The position numbers were made by a program, and so were the translations under genes. Below, piece by piece: positions 1 through 5,332 of a stretch of DNA of 8,506 bases (its first letter is position 1; each line of letters opens with the position of its first letter). The DNA is from Lachnospiraceae bacterium. Its GTDB lineage: Bacteria; Bacillota; Clostridia; Lachnospirales; Lachnospiraceae. The stretch covers positions 1 through 8,506 of the forward strand of contig JAFTPY010000355.1 of NCBI GenBank assembly GCA_017463035.1. Direction: 5' to 3'. The notes under the pieces are model-generated. The model ran no database searches and was not told where the DNA came from. It saw only the letters and a program-made list of their open reading frames with translations.

Positions 1-362
1 AAGTAACCTCCGTAGGTTTTCATGTCAATATCCAGAACGTCCCCTACCACATAATCGATTCTCGTCTTTGCCGCCGCTGCCGTTTCCAGCGCGTAACGTT
101 TGTTATCCTCGGAAATATCAAACACCGTCACCTCTGCTCCGAGTAAGGAAAGAGGAATTGCCTTTTTCCCGCAGGACCCGCAAATATTTGCCACCTTAAT
201 TCCCTGATATGTATCAAAGTAGACCGCATACTTCCGTAACATTTTAACCGGATTTTCCACATCCTGTTTCGCCCGTTCCTCAGGGGTTCCGCTGTGTTTT
301 ACCCAAAACTCATAGGCATTATACTCCCAAGCTGCTTTGTTTTGTTTACTGTAATCTCTCAT
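1..362 (-). CDS. Class I SAM-dependent methyltransferase, N-terminal part (cut by window edge)
   Basis: Open from an ATG at 362 to the left edge, giving 120 residues with no stop, so the gene is partial. The start is set by AGGAAGGAG about 8 nt upstream. The Rossmann start is visible: a beta1/motif I stretch at residues 57-65 (VANICGSCG), a hydrophobic helix, then strand beta2 ending in the acidic residue D82 (VTVFD) expected to bind the ribose of S-adenosylmethionine. GD at 107-108 fits the motif II/adenine-binding position. Motif I is unusual: the common pattern is DxGxGxG, while here it reads N-I-C-G-S-C-G. The N-terminal part (WEYNAYEFW) resembles small-molecule methyltransferases annotated in Lachnospiraceae, from memory. 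It lies 80 nt downstream of the second permease with no terminator between them, so it is probably the last visible gene of the exporter operon. The substrate cannot be told. Class is fairly sure. Confidence 0.8.
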   Translation of the reverse strand, partial: MRDYSKQNKAAWEYNAYEFWVKHSGTPEERAKQDVENPVKMLRKYAVYFDTYQGIKVANICGSCGKKAIPLSLLGAEVTVFDISEDNKRYALETAAAAKTRIDYVVGDVLDIDMKTYGGY

Positions 363-442
363 CGTTTTCGCTCCTTCCTCTTACCGTTTTTACATTCCTG
401 TTCGCAGTTTCCAATCTCAGTGCAATGATTCCCTGCACTCCC

Positions 443-1237
443 CTACGACCCGCAGGACTTATAATTTCTCACACCTGCACACCACACTCCGTAGCAAATC
501 GCCAGAAACACTACCACACCTACCGGGCACAGTCCCAATACCCAGCTTGTACTACGTCCCAACAGAAACTGTAGCGGATAGTACTGCACCAGCGTGTAAG
601 GAATCACGAAGGTACAAAAACGAAGCACACCCCTTCCGTACACATCAATGGGATACTTGCCGTGTTCCTTTGCGCCATAGGTCAGCGCATTGAGAATGGA
701 CGTGTCCTCAATGGTAAAGAAACAGAAGCTGGCCCCCAACATATACAGCCCGATAAATAAAAGGGTTCCGCCCAGTATCATAAGAAGCAGTGTGAACGCC
801 GTCAGAAAATTCCAATGCACCTGACTTTCTCTTATTCCGAGACAAAGAGTGATGGTGGACGTAATCAGAGGACCGGTTCTGCCGATTTCAAACCGTGTTC
901 CGATAATCTGCAAAATCGGACTGCATGGACGCAAAAGCATCCGGTCAAATTCCCCGCTTTTTACAATTCCCGAAAACGTCTTAAACCCGTTGCCGATTAA
1001 TTCCGACAGGGTAAAAGACATATGGATTACGGAAAAACAAAGCAGCACGTCCCCATAGGTATAGCCTTTGATTTCCGTAAGACCGTCAAACAAAAACCGA
1101 ATGGCAAGAAACTCGGTAAAAGCAATCATACACCGGCCGAATATCATCAGCCCAAAGGAAAGCTTATACTCCATAATGCTTCTGACACACACGGCAGCAT
1201 AGCGGATATACAAGGAAATACTTTTTCTCAGACTCAT
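443..1237 (-). CDS. ABC-2 type transporter permease (COG3694/DUF990-like)
   Basis: A 264-residue integral membrane protein, probably one half of the pore of an ABC exporter in the cytoplasmic membrane. Hydrophobic segments lie near residues 26-50, 62-80, 120-137, 145-175, 205-220 and 232-253. The cytoplasmic-loop motif GEFDRMLLRPCSP (95-107) is the recognisable signature of this permease family, which is found beside a COG4586 ATPase and a second permease. I chose the ATG at 1237, not the in-frame ATG at 1273, because GGAGGG lies 7 nt before it and the longer form would overlap the upstream gene. The gap to the upstream permease is only 4 nt, so translation is likely coupled. The transported substrate is unknown; this three-gene type is annotated as an uncharacterised transport system. 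Confidence 0.88.
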   Translation of the reverse strand: MSLRKSISLYIRYAAVCVRSIMEYKLSFGLMIFGRCMIAFTEFLAIRFLFDGLTEIKGYTYGDVLLCFSVIHMSFTLSELIGNGFKTFSGIVKSGEFDRMLLRPCSPILQIIGTRFEIGRTGPLITSTITLCLGIRESQVHWNFLTAFTLLLMILGGTLLFIGLYMLGASFCFFTIEDTSILNALTYGAKEHGKYPIDVYGRGVLRFCTFVIPYTLVQYYPLQFLLGRSTSWVLGLCPVGVVVFLAICYGVWCAGVRNYKSCGS

Positions 1238-1241
1238 CTCA

Positions 1242-2045
1242 TCACCCTCCCTGTACCACAATCTTTTTCTCAACCTGTTTCCATGTAAGCAGGCCCGCTG
1301 CCACCAAAATCACCAGCCACAGCACCTGCTTTGCCACCACCGGTCCCAAATCGGCCACCGGCAAATCCCCGCTGTATACGCGGAACGGAACATTCTGCAT
1401 ATAAGGAAAGGGAAGCCACTCCACCACCTTACGAAAGTTCTCCGGAAAGAAAGGAAGGGGAATAATGTTTCCCATAAAGAAATCTGCGGAACCAAGCAAC
1501 ACCATACGCCACCCCTGCGGAGAAATAGTGAAAAAGCAAAGCATATTTACAAACATACAAAGAGCCACCGCAACACCTACGGCAAGCACTAACGTAACCA
1601 AAAACAACACAAATGCCTCAATGCTGACCGGAAGACTCATCCGCAAGGTTCCCGGAAGCAAAAACGCACAAATGAGTATCGGAATGCTCCGAAGTAAAGC
1701 CTCTGCTCCACGTCCTCCCACAATGCGGGAAAACCACATGGAATACACGGAAACCGGACGACACAACTCATAAGAAACTCCGCCGCTTTGTATCAAAGCG
1801 AAAATGTCCTTATCTCCGGTCCAGGTCAAAAACAACGCCAGAAACGCTTCCTTTAACCATACATAAGTTACAATAGAGGAATATTCCATAGGAAGTCCCG
1901 TTCCCATAGCTTCCGCAATGGCCTTGTAGGCCAGGCACTCCATAATACCCCAAATCAACTGTGTGGACAGGGCTGTCACCGATGCCATCCGGTACTGAAG
2001 TCCGGACGCAAAGCGGACCTTGAAAAACATCCAATATTTTTTCAT
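1242..2045 (-). CDS. ABC-2 type transporter permease (COG4587-like)
   Basis: A 267-residue membrane protein, the presumed partner of the permease at 443-1237 in a heterodimeric exporter. Hydrophobic stretches are near residues 20-47, 57-75, 117-133, 141-173, 181-198 and 239-255. The loop motif GGVSYELCRPVSVYSMWF (88-105) parallels the GEFDRMLLRPCSP loop of the partner. The pattern G-x-[VF]-x-x-x-L-x-R-P-x-S probably marks the same structural element in both and suggests divergence after an ancient duplication. A second conserved-looking stretch is PLPFFPENF (196-204). The start at 2045 has GGAGGG 4 nt upstream, and this ribosome site begins within the TAG stop of the ATPase gene (9-nt gap), indicating coupled translation. 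The substrate is not deducible. Confidence 0.86.
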   Translation of the reverse strand: MKKYWMFFKVRFASGLQYRMASVTALSTQLIWGIMECLAYKAIAEAMGTGLPMEYSSIVTYVWLKEAFLALFLTWTGDKDIFALIQSGGVSYELCRPVSVYSMWFSRIVGGRGAEALLRSIPILICAFLLPGTLRMSLPVSIEAFVLFLVTLVLAVGVAVALCMFVNMLCFFTISPQGWRMVLLGSADFFMGNIIPLPFFPENFRKVVEWLPFPYMQNVPFRVYSGDLPVADLGPVVAKQVLWLVILVAAGLLTWKQVEKKIVVQGG

Positions 2046-2054
2046 CGCACCCTC

Positions 2055-2936
2055 CTACATAATATCCAGTTTCTTGTAGAGGGCTGCCATCACGTGGTCG
2101 AGGTTTATTCCGGACTGCGTCGCTGTATTCTCTTTCTCAATTGCTTTGGAATCTCCACCCGGCACATTTTCCGAACCTTCTGCCACGTCGAACACCCCCG
2201 CTGCCGTCTGAAGGTCCTGCAGACTTCCGTCCAGCAGTATCTGCCCTTTGCCGATCGAAATCACCCGTTCCGCAATTGCCTCGATATCCTGCATGTCGTG
2301 GGTGGTCAGAATCACCGTGGTTTTATGTTCCCGGTTCATCTTTTTGATAAAATCCCGCACCGCCAGCTTTGACACCGCATCCAGACCGATGGTAGGCTCG
2401 TCCAAAAACAAAATCCTCGGCTCGTGAAGGAGAGATGCCGCCACTTCGCAACGCATTCGTTGTCCTAAAGACAATTGTCTTGTGGGAGTTTTCAGAATTT
2501 CGGATAATTGTAAAAGTTCCGTCAATTCCTCCAGTTTTCGATTGTAATTTTCTTTGGAAACAGAATAGATTTCCTTTAACAGTTCAAAGGAATCTATGAC
2601 CGGAATATCCCACCAAAGCTGGGAACGCTGTCCGAACACCACGCCGATTTGTCTTACATGCTCGGTCCGGTTCTTCCAAGGGATCCGTCCGTCAACGCGA
2701 CAGGTTCCGGAATCCGGGGTTAATATTCCGCTTAGAATTTTGATAGTGGAGCTCTTTCCGGCGCCGTTTGGTCCTATGTACCCGACCATTTCGCCCTCGC
2801 CGATGGTAAAGCTCACATCTTTTAGGGCATGAACGACCTCATGCTCCCTGCGAAAGAAAGATTTGCAGACTTCTCCTAAGCCCGCCTTTCGTTTTGCAAC
2901 CTTGTACGACTTGCATACATGTTCCATCGTAATCAT
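2055..2936 (-). CDS. ABC transporter ATP-binding protein (COG4586 type)
   Basis: A 293-residue ATPase that would power the two permeases encoded just downstream. All nucleotide-binding motifs are present: Walker A GPNGAGKS (55-62), Q-loop with Q103 in FGQRSQLWWDIP, signature LSLGQ (155-159), Walker B ILFLDEP (175-181) and H-loop H213. The FGQRSQLWWD Q-loop is typical of the COG4586 branch of uncharacterised exporters. About 50 residues follow the ATPase core (from about 245) and end in a predicted helix (LDHVMAALYKKLDIM). The start at 2936 is chosen because AGGAGG lies 8 nt upstream. An in-frame ATG at 2984 would add 16 residues but has no ribosome site and would translate through a dyad in the leader. 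It is the first gene of the operon, behind a strong promoter and a structured ~200-nt leader. Confidence 0.9.
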   Translation of the reverse strand: MITMEHVCKSYKVAKRKAGLGEVCKSFFRREHEVVHALKDVSFTIGEGEMVGYIGPNGAGKSSTIKILSGILTPDSGTCRVDGRIPWKNRTEHVRQIGVVFGQRSQLWWDIPVIDSFELLKEIYSVSKENYNRKLEELTELLQLSEILKTPTRQLSLGQRMRCEVAASLLHEPRILFLDEPTIGLDAVSKLAVRDFIKKMNREHKTTVILTTHDMQDIEAIAERVISIGKGQILLDGSLQDLQTAAGVFDVAEGSENVPGGDSKAIEKENTATQSGINLDHVMAALYKKLDIM

Positions 2937-2944
2937 TGTTACTT

Positions 2945-2950
2945 CCTCCT
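2945..2950 (-). promoter_or_regulatory. Ribosome binding site deciding the ATPase start
   Basis: AGGAGG on the minus strand, 8 nt before the ATG at 2936. It selects this start over the upstream in-frame ATG at 2984, which has no purine-rich sequence at the right distance. Confidence 0.8.
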
Positions 2951-2966
2951 GGTAGTTATACTTTGC

Positions 2967-2982
2967 GATGTCTATTGACATC
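2967..2982 (-). repeat. Small dyad GATGTC-4-GACATC in leader
   Basis: A perfect 6-bp inverted repeat with a 4-nt loop, 17 nt upstream of the AGGAGG of the ATPase gene. In RNA it would form a short hairpin just before the ribosome site; in DNA it could be a small operator. The role is inferred from position only. Confidence 0.45.
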
Positions 2983-3005
2983 ATATCTTGCCAAGTCGGT
3001 CTGGT

Positions 3006-3027
3006 TATACCGGATTTTGCCGGTATA
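3006..3027 (-). repeat. Inverted repeat TATACCGG-6-CCGGTATA in leader
   Basis: A perfect 8-bp inverted repeat with a 6-nt loop, extendable by GGT/ACC (3003-3005 with 3030-3032) across a 2-nt bulge. It lies in the transcribed leader, between the terminator-like hairpin and the ATPase ribosome site. It could be an RNA hairpin or a 22-bp protein operator. An overlapping alternative hairpin (3021-3033) shares one arm with it. Confidence 0.6.
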
Positions 3028-3049
3028 TTACCGATGGTATTTATCGTAG

Positions 3050-3097
3050 AAAAAGACAGTATTTTAAAAGAAAACTCTCTTGCAATACTGTCTTTTT
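3050..3097 (-). terminator. Terminator-like hairpin in the exporter leader (possible attenuator)
   Basis: A perfect 14-bp inverted repeat: AAAAAGACAGTATT at 3050-3063 and its exact complement at 3084-3097, with a 20-nt loop. The 3' arm ends in five T on either strand, so it could terminate in both directions. GC content is confined to the GACAG/CTGTC core, so its strength is uncertain. It lies about 45 nt after the predicted transcription start of the exporter operon, where it could act as an attenuator. It could also stop transcripts reading through from the GntR operon, for which I find no closer terminator. Confidence 0.6.
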
Positions 3098-3149
3098 ATA
3101 CTCTTATTCCATCTCGTATAAAATACGTTTCTTATGAAGTTGGAGTTTC

Positions 3150-3178
3150 ATCATAGCATAACGGTCAACGAATGTCAA
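3150..3178 (-). promoter_or_regulatory. Consensus sigma-A promoter of the exporter operon
   Basis: Minus strand -35 TTGACA (3178-3173) is followed by a 17-bp spacer and -10 TATGAT (3155-3150). The -35 is a perfect match and the -10 matches 5 of 6. The A/T-rich stretch at about 3181-3210, immediately upstream, could act as an UP element. The predicted start is near 3143, giving a 5' leader of about 205 nt before the ATPase ATG. The stretch 2937-3233 contains no credible gene, only this promoter, the leader hairpins and the 3' end of the preceding operon. Confidence 0.82.
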
Positions 3179-3233
3179 CCGATATTTTTAAAATTCAAAA
3201 CTTTTTCTACGATTCCTCCAATTTCCCTTTTTC

Positions 3234-3911
3234 TTAGAATTCCTTCTTTCTCATAATCCGGTTCGAAATCAGATAGGAGCAGAACAACACCAGTAACAAT
3301 ATAAGCAACAGACCGCCTATCAGGATACCGTTTACTGCCGCTTCGGATTCGATTCCGCCCAGCAGTTTTCCTAAACCGCCGACTAAATCAATGTGAAATA
3401 CATCCGTAAGTGTCTTATAAGCAATAATGATAACAGCACCCACACCCATCGTTGCTATAGCTATAAGCATACGTCCCTTTTCTGCGCCGAATTTCAATGT
3501 CAACGGAATTGCTACAGAAATCATTATTCCTATTACAAGTACGGTTCCCGTAACTCCCAAAGCCAGACTGTCGATACCTTCCCCCGTTTGTTTTGTCAAA
3601 GCTGCCGCATACCCTGTACCAAGAGAAAAAAGCGACGAAATCACCATATTCAAGCCGGTAAAAATATACTTTTCTTTTACATACATCTTTCTGTCAGCCG
3701 GTAAGGAAAGTAAGAACAACAACCCGCCGTTCATTTCGTCATAACTAATCGTGGAAAGCGAAAACAGCGACAACACCAAAATTGCATAGTTTGTCAAAAA
3801 AGATCCGTCATCCGAACCGAACGGAAGCAACACTCCCATGATTACTATAAGTATTAAAATTATCTTCTGCTTTGTAAGTATTCTATAATCTTTAATCAAT
3901 AAGCCCTTCAT
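3234..3911 (-). CDS. ABC-2 family transporter permease (ABC2_membrane_5/PF13346-like)
   Basis: A 225-residue membrane protein with six hydrophobic segments, near residues 16-31, 38-56, 83-104, 117-138, 148-165 and 192-214. The N-terminus MKGLLIKDYRILTKQK and the loop DEMNGGLLFLLSLPADRK (58-74) followed by KEKY are the recognisable features of the PF13346 permease family. It is presumably the membrane partner of the ATPase encoded upstream, forming an exporter under GntR control. The ATG at 3911 follows the ATPase stop after one base, and its ribosome site (GAGAGGAAAG) lies inside the end of the ATPase gene, so translation must be tightly coupled. The C-terminus is basic (RIMRKKEF), fitting a cytoplasmic tail. 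The substrate is unknown; relatives in GntR-ABC operons respond to cell-envelope stress. Confidence 0.87.
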   Translation of the reverse strand: MKGLLIKDYRILTKQKIILILIVIMGVLLPFGSDDGSFLTNYAILVLSLFSLSTISYDEMNGGLLFLLSLPADRKMYVKEKYIFTGLNMVISSLFSLGTGYAAALTKQTGEGIDSLALGVTGTVLVIGIMISVAIPLTLKFGAEKGRMLIAIATMGVGAVIIIAYKTLTDVFHIDLVGGLGKLLGGIESEAAVNGILIGGLLLILLLVLFCSYLISNRIMRKKEF

Positions 3912-3912
3912 A

Positions 3913-4761
3913 TTACTTTCCTCTCTTTCCCATCATCATAATCAGATCATCAATATTTCCCTTTTCAATGGCAATCTGCGGATAATTCTCCTGATAAAAA
4001 TCCTTCCGGTTTGTCAGACAGAGATAGCCGAACTTTTCTTTCTTTGTTGCCAAAATATACTCTCTGTCTAATTTCTCGTACTGTTCTTCGGTTACCTTTA
4101 ACACGCCGTACTCCGAAAGCAACACGTCCGTCTCCTCATGGAGCACGATTTTACCGTCGGAAATCATGTAAATATCATCGCAAAGACCTTCCAAATCCGT
4201 AGCAATATGGGAACTAATGAGAATCGCATTATTTTCATCCTCCATGTACTCCCGCAGCATATCGAGAAGTTCCGTCCGCATTACCACATCCAGCCCCGCC
4301 GTCGGCTCGTCCAGAATCAAAAGCTTCGCATTATGGGAAAGTGCCATAATAATCTTAAACTTTGCCTTCATACCGGTGGAAAATTCCTTTAACGGCTTAT
4401 CCATCGGAATATCATACTGTTTACATCTTTCCAGATACTCACGCTCCGAAAAATGTTTGTACATTGCCTTTAAAACCGGCAGCAAATCCTTTGCGGTAAA
4501 CATCTCGCAGGCGTTGGCCTCGGCCAGTACTACACCTAACTGCTCTTTGTCCTCCGGCGTAATCTCGGACAGTTTCTTTCCGAACATCTCAATATCACCG
4601 CTGTCCGGATAAATCAATCCCAGAACCGACTTAAAGGTGGTACTCTTTCCGGCACCGTTTCTGCCGATGAGACCGGTCACCTGACCGCTCTTAATTTCCA
4701 TGGAACAATCCAGTTCAAAGGAACCGTATTTCTTCTTTACATTCTCAAGCTTTAATAACAT
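3913..4761 (-). CDS. ABC transporter ATP-binding protein (YtrB/CcmA-like)
   Basis: A 282-residue ATPase. Walker A is GRNGAGKST (33-41), Walker B LLILDEP (147-153), D-loop AGLD (155-158) and H-loop H185 in SSH. The signature is FSTGM (127-131), a variant of LSGGQ frequent in this group. The Q-loop region (VVLAEANACEMF, about 78-88) has no glutamine; E81 probably occupies that place. Both variants fit the small-exporter ATPases found next to YtrA-type regulators. About 70 residues after the core form a C-terminal extension of unknown role. The start at 4761 is set by GGAGGG 7 nt upstream; an in-frame ATG at 4797 would overlap the regulator gene and has no ribosome site. It is middle gene of a three-gene operon, 28 nt after the regulator and 1 nt before the permease. 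Confidence 0.9.
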   Translation of the reverse strand: MLLKLENVKKKYGSFELDCSMEIKSGQVTGLIGRNGAGKSTTFKSVLGLIYPDSGDIEMFGKKLSEITPEDKEQLGVVLAEANACEMFTAKDLLPVLKAMYKHFSEREYLERCKQYDIPMDKPLKEFSTGMKAKFKIIMALSHNAKLLILDEPTAGLDVVMRTELLDMLREYMEDENNAILISSHIATDLEGLCDDIYMISDGKIVLHEETDVLLSEYGVLKVTEEQYEKLDREYILATKKEKFGYLCLTNRKDFYQENYPQIAIEKGNIDDLIMMMGKRGK

Positions 4762-4768
4762 TTTCTTT

Positions 4769-4774
4769 CCCTCC
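4769..4774 (-). promoter_or_regulatory. Ribosome binding site deciding the start of the second ATPase
   Basis: GGAGGG on the minus strand, 7 nt before the ATG at 4761, within the 28-nt gap after the GntR gene. It supports the shorter 282-residue product over the 294-residue reading from 4797. Confidence 0.78.
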
Positions 4775-4789
4775 AATTTTACAACAAAC

Positions 4790-5167
4790 CTACTCAAAAT
4801 CGCCTAACACAACCAAAAACAACTCCTGCGTATCCTCGGTAGACATCCCGCACTCTCTTGCTTTCCGGATTCCCTGCTCGAAGAGCTTTTCCACTTCCTT
4901 TTGCTTTTCCTCCAGCGCAATGTTGGGATTCATATTCGCCACAAAGCTTCCTTTGCCGTGGACGGTTACGATGTAACCCTCCTGTTCCATGGCATCGTAC
5001 GCTTTCTTTACCGTAAGAGCGCTGATACGCAAATCCTTGGACAACGTTCTTACCGACGGAAGCATTGTGTCCGGCTTGAGCTGGCCGGTCATTATCTTCT
5101 CCTTCATCTGTGACACTATCTGCTCATAGATAGGCGTCATAGACGAGTTGTTAATTATAATATTCAT
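4790..5167 (-). CDS. GntR-family transcriptional regulator, YtrA subfamily
   Basis: A 125-residue protein with an N-terminal winged helix (about 12-77), recognised by PIYEQIVSQMKEKIMTGQL, LPSVRTLS and the wing GYIVTVHGKGSFV (64-76). The predicted recognition helix covers about residues 50-62. The remaining ~45 residues form a short helical C-terminus (EEKQKEVEKLFEQGIRKA), too small for a ligand-binding FadR or HutC domain. This short form with an adjacent ABC exporter defines the YtrA subfamily, whose members usually repress their own operon and often respond to cell-wall antibiotics. The ATG at 5167 has AGGAGG upstream at about 10 nt. Its promoter lies within a long inverted repeat that is the obvious candidate operator. 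The effector cannot be told. Confidence 0.92.
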   Translation of the reverse strand: MNIIINNSSMTPIYEQIVSQMKEKIMTGQLKPDTMLPSVRTLSKDLRISALTVKKAYDAMEQEGYIVTVHGKGSFVANMNPNIALEEKQKEVEKLFEQGIRKARECGMSTEDTQELFLVVLGDFE

Positions 5168-5188
5168 AGGTGATCATCCTCCTGACAT

Positions 5189-5239
5189 TAAACAGTATAT
5201 AACAGTTTAACACTGTTGTCAAGTGTTATATACTGTTTA
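5189..5239. promoter_or_regulatory. Long inverted repeat, candidate operator of the GntR/YtrA-type repressor
   Basis: TAAACAGTATATAACA (5189-5204) is repeated as its exact complement at 5224-5239, giving a perfect 16-bp inverted repeat with a 19-bp spacer and 35 bp between arm centres. One arm covers the -10 hexamer and the other lies just upstream of the -35, so bound repressor would block the promoter. A shorter dyad, AACAGT (5201-5206) with ACTGTT (5212-5217), lies inside the spacer. GntR proteins bind as dimers to inverted repeats in front of their own genes, which supports autoregulation; binding itself is inferred. Confidence 0.82.
5194..5222 (-). promoter_or_regulatory. Consensus promoter of the GntR-ABC operon
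   Basis: Minus strand -35 TTGACA (5222-5217), 17-bp spacer, -10 TATACT (5199-5194). The predicted start is near 5187, leaving a short leader of about 20 nt that contains the AGGAGG of the regulator gene. The promoter lies wholly inside the inverted repeat 5189-5239, as expected for tight repression. Confidence 0.85.
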
Positions 5240-5266
5240 TTTTAATTTTTTTCTTATAGCATAAAG

Positions 5267-5310
5267 AAAGGCTTCGGTATCCGGCATATCCTGCCGACAT
5301 CGAAGCCTTT
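5267..5310 (-). terminator. Intrinsic terminator of the beta-helix lipoprotein gene
   Basis: AAAGGCTTCG (5267-5276) pairs perfectly with 5301-5310, and an inner CGGCA/TGCCG stem (5282-5286 with 5292-5296) extends the hairpin across a small internal loop. It begins 22 nt after the stop codon at 5333. On the minus strand the stem runs into TTTCTTT; on the plus strand it is followed by T and C, so it could also act in the other direction. It separates the lipoprotein gene from the GntR operon promoter. Confidence 0.85.
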
Positions 5311-5332
5311 TCTAAATATATTTATTCTCTGA

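Noticed and set aside
419..439. Hairpin AGTGCA-9-TGCACT after the second permease, as an operon terminator
   Set aside because: Only 6 bp with no T tract on the minus strand, so it should not end transcription before the methyltransferase.
2937..2984. N-terminal extension of the exporter ATPase from the ATG at 2984
   Set aside because: No ribosome site for that ATG, while AGGAGG is ideally placed for 2936. COG4586 proteins normally start close to the first beta strand.
2968..3156. Plus-strand 62-residue frame in the leader region
   Set aside because: No ribosome site, crosses three dyads and the promoter of the opposite strand, and resembles no protein.
3151..3156. Leader peptide from the ATGATG just inside the promoter
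   Set aside because: These ATGs overlap the -10 hexamer and lie upstream of the predicted transcription start, so they would not be in the transcript.
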